64,000 nt of DNA from Planctomycetota bacterium (lineage in GTDB: Bacteria; Planctomycetota; UBA1135; GCA-002686595): the NCBI GenBank assembly GCA_028823345.1, contig JAPKBR010000018.1, positions 1-64,000 of the forward strand, written 5' to 3'. Below are positions 17,233-24,533 of this stretch, piece after piece. Each line of letters begins with the position of its first letter. Within the stretch, counting starts at the first letter, position 1. Both the position numbers and the translations under genes were made by a program. The notes under the pieces are model-generated. The model saw only the letters and a list, made by a program, of their open reading frames with translations, was not told the DNA's origin and ran no database searches.

Positions 17233-18834
17233 CTAGAGAGGCGCGGAGGGGGTCACACCCGGAGTTCGGTCAAGCTCTTGGCCTGACTTGGCTGTGTTGG
17301 CTTTGAGGTTTTGGCCGGTGGACTTCACGTAGGCGTGGAAGAGGCGGCCTTCGATCGGTACGGAGTAGTTGTTGTTACGCAGTCGCCAGCCGGAGATGCC
17401 GCGCATTAGGTCGTGCACCCAACCGGCGCCTTCCTTGGCTAAGCCGTCGTAGAACGTGGATGCAACCCCATAGCGACGCCAGGTGCGCACCACGTCCTCG
17501 GGCAGTTGCAGGTCGTCGATCTCTAGGCGGTACTCGAGCATCGCGCCCCAGCCTTCCAGGGTGGTGGGAGGCTGGTAGCCCATCTTGACCGTGGTGTCGA
17601 AATCCTCTGTGCCAGGGATCGGGCGGAAGGGGAAGATATCCGAGGCGGAGCGACGGAACTTGTACTTCATCTCGGCCGCCACGCGAATGGTCTCGCGCAT
17701 GGACTCGGGGGTTTCGTTGGGGTATCCGATGATCCACGAACAACCGGTGGTGATGTCCCGATCGTTCATCTCGCGCAAGGAAGACTCGAAGTGACTGACG
17801 TCAATTTTCTTCTTGATCCTATCCTGCTGCTCCTCGGATCCAGCTTCTGCGCCCACGCTGATCATGTGGCAGTGTGAATCACGCATGAGATCCATGGACT
17901 CTTTCTTATAGCGATGGATGGTCTCGATTTCGTAACAGCCTGACCACCAGAAAGGGGAGCCGGCTTCGATCAATGCCTCGCTGAAAACGTTGGAGCGATG
18001 TTCCTTGACGCCAAAGTTGGCATCCTGAAAGCGCATGACGTTGAACTTGAAACGATCCTGAAGACCTAGCAGGCGCTCGGCTAGCACATCGCCGGGGATC
18101 GCCTTCCAACGGCGGCCGGTGACAACGGGTGAGCAGCAAAAGGTGCAGGGCTCAGGGCAGCCAAAGCTTGAATAGTAGCTGAAGCCCCGAACAGGTTCGT
18201 TCGGGTCCATTTTCCAGGGATCCGGGTACTTGTGGCGCACCTTCCAGGGACCCGTGTCGTTTTGGCGGGCGACGTATTCTTCGAAGTCGATCAGGTGCCA
18301 GGGGACATCAGGGATCTTCTCGAAACCCACCACGGCCCGGTGGGGTGTGTAGAAGGGCTTGCCGTCGCGCTCCAACACAAGGCCCGCCACGCTCTCCAGG
18401 CTTTCGCCGGCGGTGAGGGCTTGAACAACATCCCAAAAGGTCAACTCCCCTTGGCCTAGGGCCACCGCATCAGCGATGCCTTCTTGTAGGTAGAGTTCGG
18501 GAGCAACCGACGGAAACCATCCACCCCAAATCATGGGCAGGTTCGGGTACTTGGCACGGATCTTTTTGGCTACCCGGGCCCCGTGGGCCACCTGGAAACC
18601 AAGGATGCACGAACTGGCGAACAGCAGGGCGCCATCGCACAATTGATCGAGGCGCTCCATGTAATCCTCATGGACCATCGCATCGATGATGTGCACCTCG
18701 TAGCCATTGGCCTCGGGCAGGGCGGCGATCTGCAAGAGCTCTAGGGGCAGCAGGTCTGCGGCCACACGCACCCCTTGATCCGGGTCAGCCCGGTGGGGGA
18801 GGAACAAGACTAGGCGCTTCTTGGGTTGGGTCAT
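17233..18834 (-). CDS. B12-binding-domain radical SAM protein (copy 1)
   Basis: 533 residues from ATG at 18834; the longer frame to 18969 adds a non-conserved tail and is rejected. The layout is the same as the downstream gene: cobalamin-type domain (LLPLELLQIAALPEANGYE), cluster motif CPEPCTFCC, GAEAGSEEQQDRIKKK, WIIGYPNETPES, and a matching C-terminal extension. The two proteins share many identical blocks, including FRPIPGTEDFD, so they arose by tandem duplication. Both keep all three cluster cysteines and are probably active. Divergence at the N-terminal third and C-terminus suggests different substrates or successive steps. It is divergent from the SGNH-like gene. Confidence 0.9.
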   Translation of the reverse strand: MTQPKKRLVLFLPHRADPDQGVRVAADLLPLELLQIAALPEANGYEVHIIDAMVHEDYMERLDQLCDGALLFASSCILGFQVAHGARVAKKIRAKYPNLPMIWGGWFPSVAPELYLQEGIADAVALGQGELTFWDVVQALTAGESLESVAGLVLERDGKPFYTPHRAVVGFEKIPDVPWHLIDFEEYVARQNDTGPWKVRHKYPDPWKMDPNEPVRGFSYYSSFGCPEPCTFCCSPVVTGRRWKAIPGDVLAERLLGLQDRFKFNVMRFQDANFGVKEHRSNVFSEALIEAGSPFWWSGCYEIETIHRYKKESMDLMRDSHCHMISVGAEAGSEEQQDRIKKKIDVSHFESSLREMNDRDITTGCSWIIGYPNETPESMRETIRVAAEMKYKFRRSASDIFPFRPIPGTEDFDTTVKMGYQPPTTLEGWGAMLEYRLEIDDLQLPEDVVRTWRRYGVASTFYDGLAKEGAGWVHDLMRGISGWRLRNNNYSVPIEGRLFHAYVKSTGQNLKANTAKSGQELDRTPGVTPSAPL

Positions 18835-19050
18835 GGACCGGTGGGAGTTGCTAAAGCTGATGTGTACGGAAGAGGGCTGCCATGGAAGGGCACTCTCTCT
18901 CCTCGACCAAAAGGGGGCTGAGCCTTCAGCCTGATGGGTGTAGTGGAGTCGAGGTGGGCAATTTGACACCCCCGAAGGTCCCAGGATACCTCCTTGAGCC
19001 GCTTTGGGGGGGGTGATTTCGCACCCCTATCTGGTTAGAATCGGCCCATC

Positions 19051-20601
19051 ATGGCCCGTTCTCGCCCCCGATCTCTGCTCTTTTGGTCCCTCCGGGTGGG
19101 AGGGGTTCTACTGGCTACGATTCTGGGGGTCGAGGGGGTTCTGAGGCTGGCCCTCTTTCATCCAGGGTTGGTGCCCTACTCAGGCAGGCTGGGCAATCCC
19201 GAGCAGTACTTTTATGGGGAGACCCCGGATTTTTGGCTTCTGAGGGCCATGATTCGGGGCCGCGGGGAGGATGGCCCGGCGGAATATGCCCATCCCCTGC
19301 TGGGTTGGACCAGCGGGCGATTTGACTCGGAAACTTATTCCCATGTGGACGAGCTCACTCTCGCCGGGCGCCGGCCAGTGATTCTGCTGGGAGATTCCTT
19401 TGCCGCTTGCCACGGGCAGTTGGACCGCCGGTTTGAGGAGATCTTGGACGAGGGGCCCTTCGGCGAGACCCATGCCCTGCTCAACTATGGCGTGGGTGGC
19501 TACGGGGTGGACCAAATTGCACTTCTCGGGTTGGAAACTCTCAAGCGCTTCAAAGGGCAGGACGCCGTTTTCGTTCTTAGCATCCTGGTGGATGACGATC
19601 TCAATCGCGTGATCCTTCCGTTTCGCGGCCATCCCAAACCATGGATCAAGGCAGAAACCCAGCGCACCATAGGCATCGTTCGCTTGCCCCAGCCCTTGGA
19701 CCCGGGGGAATACCTCGACCAATACACGCCCAATGTTCCCTGGTGGACCCTGCGCTTGGTGCGTCAGCAACTGTTGATGAGCCCTACTGAGATGCGCGCC
19801 GCATCCGGCATTATTCAGATGCAGGAAGAAATGCGTAAGAGCGTCGCTGCGGCGATCCTGCAGTTTCACGATCAACTCAAGGCCCAGGGGGACGAGGGGT
19901 TTGTGATGCTCTTTCTCAATCGCAGTCGGCAAGAGGGGCAACCTCGCCCTGGGAGTTGGCTCGGTTGGCTCGAGAGTCTGTTGGAGGGTCACCAGGTTCC
20001 TTGGGTGCGAGCTTCCCGCGAGATCGATCTTCACCGCGGGCGTACGGGCAGGTCTATGGATGCTTACTTCACCACGGAAGGACCAGGGAAGGGACACTAC
20101 AGCGCCTTGGGGAATGAGCTGACCCAGTTAGCACTTGAGCGCGGAATACGAGGAACCTATGACGGCCCAAGCTATGTCCTGCATGAGAGTGCGGCCCGGG
20201 GAAAGGAGGGCGAAGGGGCCTATTCCCGCTGGGAGCGCTTCGCCTATGGGGGGTATCAGGAGGCGGACCTACCCCACACTTTGATGCGCCCGGGGGTGGC
20301 TGGCTTTGCGAGTCAAAAGTTCGACTTGTCGCAAAATGCGCGCCGCTTCCAGGCCCTCTTGCGCCCGGTGTCCAAGGCGGAGGGTGCCACGCGGCTGGTG
20401 TTACGCACAGAGGCTGGTGACGTAGCCGAGTTCATGGTCCAAGCAGGTGCGGAAGACCTCTCGATCAGCGTTCCCCTGGGCGAAGTCAGGGAGTTGGAGC
20501 TGTTGGCCTTCCCGGTGGAAGGGCAAGCGCCCCTTGCATTCTTCTTGATCCACCCCAGCTTGGACCATCACCGCCACGGTCCGATGTTGAAGGCCGACTA
20601 G
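19051..20601 (+). CDS. Membrane-anchored SGNH-like protein
   Basis: 516 residues with an N-terminal signal anchor (about residues 10-32). A motif LLGDSFAACHG (about residues 111-121) matches SGNH hydrolase block I with its nucleophile serine, and the following YGVGGYGVDQIALL fits block II. I could not assign the catalytic Asp/His with confidence; residues near the HYSALGNELTQLALE stretch (about 350-365) have the usual block V-like context. The C-terminal 120 residues are beta-rich and not recognised. It may be an acyl- or acetyl-transferase/esterase for a surface polymer. It is convergent with the next gene (16-bp gap). Confidence 0.72.
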   Translation: MARSRPRSLLFWSLRVGGVLLATILGVEGVLRLALFHPGLVPYSGRLGNPEQYFYGETPDFWLLRAMIRGRGEDGPAEYAHPLLGWTSGRFDSETYSHVDELTLAGRRPVILLGDSFAACHGQLDRRFEEILDEGPFGETHALLNYGVGGYGVDQIALLGLETLKRFKGQDAVFVLSILVDDDLNRVILPFRGHPKPWIKAETQRTIGIVRLPQPLDPGEYLDQYTPNVPWWTLRLVRQQLLMSPTEMRAASGIIQMQEEMRKSVAAAILQFHDQLKAQGDEGFVMLFLNRSRQEGQPRPGSWLGWLESLLEGHQVPWVRASREIDLHRGRTGRSMDAYFTTEGPGKGHYSALGNELTQLALERGIRGTYDGPSYVLHESAARGKEGEGAYSRWERFAYGGYQEADLPHTLMRPGVAGFASQKFDLSQNARRFQALLRPVSKAEGATRLVLRTEAGDVAEFMVQAGAEDLSISVPLGEVRELELLAFPVEGQAPLAFFLIHPSLDHHRHGPMLKAD

Positions 20602-20617
20602 GTCCCGTCCAGGGCCC

Positions 20618-21859
20618 TTACTTGGTTCCGTAGGTCTCCAGCACCCAAGCCTGCCACGCTCGCTCGAAGCCTACCATGGTCATGCTCAGCCGCTCCTTGA
20701 AGAACTCGCGGGTTACGTCATTCACTCGGCCGCCATTGGGCATGAACTCGGCGTTCAACAATCCTGAGACTTCGCCTAAGAGATCGCCAATCAGCCTTGG
20801 GTCCCTCTTTTGCAAGTAGTCCACCATGGACCAGGTAGTGAAGTGTTCGGGCAGCTCGAACTCGCCAAAGCCATTGATGCGCATTAGTTTCCCCATGCTC
20901 GAACTGTCGCCGCTGGACACGAGCCGCCTGGTGGGGGGTTCCCAGTTCTCCTTACGCGTGATCGATGCGCTGGCTCCTTCACCACCGTCAAAGGTGTTGT
21001 ACTTAGTGGTGATGCGTCTTTCGAACCAGTGAGCCAAACCTTCCATCAGCCAAAGGGGCTTGTCATAGGAATAGTACTTGTAGCCGTTCAGCAAGTTGTG
21101 CACGAGGTTGAAAACCACATGCCCGTGCAGGGCTTCATCGACTCGAAGCTTGCCCTGTTCCAAGTGAGTGATCACGATCAGCACACCGCGATCAATGATG
21201 TGCCAGCGTTGGGCCGACTTAGTTAAGAGCCCAAAAGTAGAGCGCAGCCACCCCGAGCAGTTGTTCATGTTTCGAATGACAAGCAGCTCGTGCTGTTTCT
21301 TCATACCCAGGTGAGGCCCCAAGCCCCAGTAGGGCTTGGCCGGATCGAAAGTCGTGACCGCCGTCTTAGGGAAGGGCGAATCTTCCACACCTAGCAGACT
21401 GACCAAGTCCTTGTAGAGACTCTGGACCCGTGCCGCGAAGATATGGGATCGCAGCCAAGGGTCGAGGACACGCACTTTGCCGGGAATTTCCGGCATGACC
21501 TTGCGTAGCTCCGCGAGCTCGGCTTCGAGCTTGTCCTTTTCTTTTTGGGGGATCTTGTAGGATTTGAGTTCCAGCCCCAGCTTGAAGTGTTCGGTTTCGA
21601 TCCAGAAGATGTCGAAGCCTTCGAAATCTTGATCCACCGTGGCTGTGGTGCCTTTGGCGAACTCGAAACCACCGTGGCTGATGATGCCGGCCGCTTCCAT
21701 GCGCTTGGGGTCACCGCCGCAATAGGGGCATTGCTTAGGGTGGTTGACCGGCAAGTCCTTGAAGAGTTTCTTTTGAGCCGTGACGGGCGCGGCGAGGATC
21801 CCCATGAGAACCAACGCGCTGAGCAAGCCGCGAAGCACCATAAATTTGGGGTGGCTCAC
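20618..21859 (-). CDS. Exported gluzincin-like protein lacking the HExxH motif
   Basis: 413 residues from GTG at 21859, chosen because a GGAGG lies 8 bases upstream and the GTG overlaps the previous stop (GTGA). ATGs at 21874 and 21841 are alternatives. The signal peptide (SALVLMGILAAPVTA) points to export. The C-terminal half has the arrangement of MA-clan metallopeptidases: a helix ending at H254, then KPLWLMEGLAHWFE, where E273 matches the third zinc ligand. But the HExxH position reads F-N-L-V-H (250-254): the first histidine and the catalytic glutamate are replaced. The protein is therefore probably not a normal protease. A CPYCGG motif near the mature N-terminus could bind metal. Last gene of a four-gene unit. 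Confidence 0.78.
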   Translation of the reverse strand: MSHPKFMVLRGLLSALVLMGILAAPVTAQKKLFKDLPVNHPKQCPYCGGDPKRMEAAGIISHGGFEFAKGTTATVDQDFEGFDIFWIETEHFKLGLELKSYKIPQKEKDKLEAELAELRKVMPEIPGKVRVLDPWLRSHIFAARVQSLYKDLVSLLGVEDSPFPKTAVTTFDPAKPYWGLGPHLGMKKQHELLVIRNMNNCSGWLRSTFGLLTKSAQRWHIIDRGVLIVITHLEQGKLRVDEALHGHVVFNLVHNLLNGYKYYSYDKPLWLMEGLAHWFERRITTKYNTFDGGEGASASITRKENWEPPTRRLVSSGDSSSMGKLMRINGFGEFELPEHFTTWSMVDYLQKRDPRLIGDLLGEVSGLLNAEFMPNGGRVNDVTREFFKERLSMTMVGFERAWQAWVLETYGTK

Positions 21860-22761
21860 AGGCGTGCCCTCCATTCCTTAGCCAACTCAATGGCCTGGAA
21901 CGCGGAGAGACGCGGCAAGGGCGGGTCCCCATCGACGAGGCCTCGGCAGGTGTTGATTGCCTCTACACGGATCGAATTGTCCGTGCTGTCGAGGTGCGCG
22001 GCGACTTGCATGAGGACCGAATCGTCACCGCATCCCGCCAGCATGCGCAGGGACTGAACCACGGCTTGGCGTTCGCCCGAAAGGCCCTCGGCGCACAGCT
22101 TGGAGGCGGCTGCCCCCCGCGTACCTTCCAGGGCGGTGCGTAGGCTGACTCCTTCCTTACCCCAGTGCTTGGATGCCATTAAACCCAAGATGTCAAAGCC
22201 CTTGAGCGATCCTGCGGCTCCGCTGGCCAGAGCCGCTGCGAACCGTTCATCCTCGATCTCTTCATCTGTGCCTCGTTTGCGCTTGCGCGCGGCGACCAGC
22301 GCTTTCTCTGCGGCCGCTTGCAATGCACTGTCGGGAAAGAGGGCGGTGCGCCGCAAACTCCACACCCGCACGACGAGCGTGCGGTTTCCAAAGGCCGGCT
22401 CAATCAAGCGTGTGTGGGTGCCATCGGTTACCAGGTCTAAAACCGCCACCATCCGTGTTTGGGCTTCTAGGTTTCGCTCCTTGCCGAGGCCCGCGATCAA
22501 GAGCGGAGCGACGCCCGCGCCCATATCCACCAGTGCGGCGTGGGCTTGGGTGCCCATTTCTTCCGTGCGCGCCTTGCGCAGGCGCGTGACCTCGGTCTTA
22601 CCCCCGGGCAAGCTCTTGAGTTTGGGCCACTGCTTGAGGTGCTTGTCCTTCTTGGCTGGAACTTCAGGCGCGGGCTTTTCAACGGGCTCTTGGGGAGAGC
22701 CTGGAAGGTCCAGAGGGCCGAGCCCTGCAAGGGCCAGCAGTAAATAGAGGTTCAAGGTCAT
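21856..22761 (-). CDS. Exported helical-repeat protein, unknown function
   Basis: 301 residues from ATG at 22761, which overlaps the stop of the preceding gene (ATGA). A hydrophobic N-terminus (NLYLLLALAGLGPL) suggests a signal peptide, followed by a Pro/Lys-rich linker. The rest is Ala/Leu-rich with HEAT-like or armadillo-like helical pairs, e.g. HAALVDMGAGVAPLLIAGL and QAVVQSLRMLAGCGDDSV. No catalytic motif is visible. It probably serves as a scaffold. It overlaps the following gluzincin-like gene by 4 bases, so the two are translationally coupled. Confidence 0.72.
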   Translation of the reverse strand: MTLNLYLLLALAGLGPLDLPGSPQEPVEKPAPEVPAKKDKHLKQWPKLKSLPGGKTEVTRLRKARTEEMGTQAHAALVDMGAGVAPLLIAGLGKERNLEAQTRMVAVLDLVTDGTHTRLIEPAFGNRTLVVRVWSLRRTALFPDSALQAAAEKALVAARKRKRGTDEEIEDERFAAALASGAAGSLKGFDILGLMASKHWGKEGVSLRTALEGTRGAAASKLCAEGLSGERQAVVQSLRMLAGCGDDSVLMQVAAHLDSTDNSIRVEAINTCRGLVDGDPPLPRLSAFQAIELAKEWRARL

Positions 22762-23483
22762 GGGGTTTCGTCGGTCACCAGGTGGTCGTAAAACACGGGC
22801 AAAATATCGCGCCATTCTTGATCAATGACGAGGATCGGGAGTTTTTCGAGGGCACCCTCAATTTCGCGTTTCATGGTCGCTGGATCCAAGTAATAGAAAG
22901 TCACATGGTCAATGGTTACATCTGAATTAGGCATCCACTTTTTCGGGGTCGAGGGGGCGCGCATGACCGTCCAGCCGCCGAGGGTCTCCAGCAGTTGCCA
23001 TTCGCCCGGGTTTTCACGCCGCGCCGCACCCCAGCGATCCAGGCCGATGTCCTGTTCGATGTCGTTCCAAACGCCCCGCACCTGGGTGACTTGGGGGCCT
23101 TCACCAGAGAGTTCATTTCCCCCGCGCAGATCCTCGAGGGCGCCCATGGCTTGCTGCCGGGCGCGCTCGCATTCAGCGGGCAGAATCTGGCGCGCAACCT
23201 TCTTGTGCAGAACCAAGTTGGTGAGTGCCTTGCGCAGATGATTTCGCCTGGAGAGGGAAGGCTCCACCAGCGCGACCGTATCCACCCAGGCTTCAATCTC
23301 CGAGGCGAGAATCGGCTCCTTGCCCACGACGATCACGGTGCCCGCCGGCCAGTCTTGCGCGCTGGTCACTTGCACCGGTTCTTCGCTGCTTATTTTGGGC
23401 AGCGGTGGTTCACATGCGGTGAGCAGCAGCCCAAGGAAGCAAGCGCCCAGTAATGGGCTTAGCAATCGGTGATGCGCAAACAC
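22758..23483 (-). CDS. Lipoprotein with SurA-like N-terminal domain
   Basis: 241 residues from GTG at 23483, 1 base after the previous stop; an ATG at 23549 lies inside the upstream gene and is less likely. The lipobox LLTAC puts the lipidated cysteine at residue 24. The region after it (VIVVGKEPILASEIEAWVD, then a helical LRKALTNLVLHKKVARQI) resembles the N-terminal chaperone region of SurA/PrsA-type peptidyl-prolyl isomerases. A parvulin core is not clear. It may be a membrane-tethered folding factor or adaptor. Neighbouring genes overlap on both sides. Confidence 0.72.
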   Translation of the reverse strand: MFAHHRLLSPLLGACFLGLLLTACEPPLPKISSEEPVQVTSAQDWPAGTVIVVGKEPILASEIEAWVDTVALVEPSLSRRNHLRKALTNLVLHKKVARQILPAECERARQQAMGALEDLRGGNELSGEGPQVTQVRGVWNDIEQDIGLDRWGAARRENPGEWQLLETLGGWTVMRAPSTPKKWMPNSDVTIDHVTFYYLDPATMKREIEGALEKLPILVIDQEWRDILPVFYDHLVTDETP

Positions 23484-23484
23484 C

Positions 23485-24174
23485 CTAGGCCCCCCGCGGT
23501 CGATCAAAGCGCGAGATGAAATCCAACACGGGCCCGGTGAGCTGGGCATAGGACTCGTGAATCCGTTGCTCGATGTCCCCCAGACCGCGTTCGACCACTA
23601 GGGGACCAAAGGTTGTTTGGGTTTCAAGGAAAAGTGAACGCGGGTCGGCGTTGTAGGACTCTACGCGCACGGCCATGGCGGGATTCCCCGGGCTGGCGGT
23701 GGGGAATGCCATGCGCAAACCGAGGGTGGCGGGGGGTTGCGTGAAGGCATCGAGGCCGGTGCTGATGCCCAGCAAATCCTTCGATAGGAATTCCCGGGTG
23801 TCCCGCCGGTTCTTTGCATTGACTAGGGACCTCAAGGTCACCACTTGGGCGAGGAAAACGCCGATCTTGCGCTCTGCGGACATACGCTCGCAGACCTTGC
23901 GCACGCGCTCGGCAAATTGATCGGTTAGGAGGCCGCCCATCTCTTCGCGGAAGAGGATCCGGTCCTGGAGGAAGGACACCGAGGAGACCGCCCCTGGTCG
24001 CGAGGCGGGATTGGAGAGGGTTGGGCCCGCATCGCTCACGTGAAATGAGGAGTAGGTAGGGTCGTTCTCCTGAAAAAACTCGTTGTGCAGCCGCTGGACC
24101 GACCGGGGATCGGGGGCCAGGGGGGGGTGCATCACCTCGGCGAGGTAGGCAATTGTGCGCGGTTGGTAGGTCAT
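23485..24174 (-). CDS. Unrecognised protein, first gene of exported-protein operon
   Basis: 229 residues with no signal peptide and no membrane helix, so probably cytosolic. The pattern is mixed alpha/beta, with conserved-looking motifs RTIAYLAEVMHPPL near the N-terminus and RIHESYAQLTGPVLDFISRF at the C-terminus. A faint resemblance to the TIGR04255 family of unknown function is possible but unproven. It heads a unit of four genes that are overlapping or nearly abutting. Confidence 0.68.
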   Translation of the reverse strand: MTYQPRTIAYLAEVMHPPLAPDPRSVQRLHNEFFQENDPTYSSFHVSDAGPTLSNPASRPGAVSSVSFLQDRILFREEMGGLLTDQFAERVRKVCERMSAERKIGVFLAQVVTLRSLVNAKNRRDTREFLSKDLLGISTGLDAFTQPPATLGLRMAFPTASPGNPAMAVRVESYNADPRSLFLETQTTFGPLVVERGLGDIEQRIHESYAQLTGPVLDFISRFDRPRGA

Positions 24175-24533
24175 CTGGGGTGGGGTGAGGCCATCAGGAT
24201 AGCGGCAAGGCGGCCCCTGGGGGCTCCCAGGGGCCCCGAGGCCGGAGTAGCCCCATTAGATGAGGGGATCCTTTGGGCCTCTTCAGTGAGATGCCCGGGG
24301 GAGGGTCGAAAAACCGAAAAAGCGGTTCCTGAAGCCCTAGAGCGCGGATTAAACCCCTGGCTCACGCCCGAAAGAACCTGCGCCTCTCGAAAGCCCCGTC
24401 GCAGGTTCCCATTCATGGTCAAGGCCTGAAGGTGATTCATCCGATCGAAAACCTCTCACACCACCGCTTGGATCCGTACTATCTCGGCCCCGCCGGGGAT
24501 CGGTCTCTTCAGCCTCGCGGCACTCTTGCATCC
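24175..24533. other. Divergent intergenic region with two inverted repeats
   Basis: 359 bases between the first genes of two divergent units. It holds a 10-bp hairpin with a 4-nt loop (24212-24235) and a 9-bp inverted repeat GAACCTGCG/CGCAGGTTC at 24374-24382 and 24400-24408. No ORF with convincing coding pattern and no tRNA was found. The region presumably carries the promoters for both units; no promoter was assigned. Confidence 0.5.
24374..24408. repeat. 9-bp perfect inverted repeat, 17-nt spacer
   Basis: GAACCTGCG and its exact complement flank a 17-base spacer, about 126 bases before the SurA-like gene at 24534. It could be an operator palindrome or a leader hairpin. It is not followed by a T-tract on either strand. 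Confidence 0.35.
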
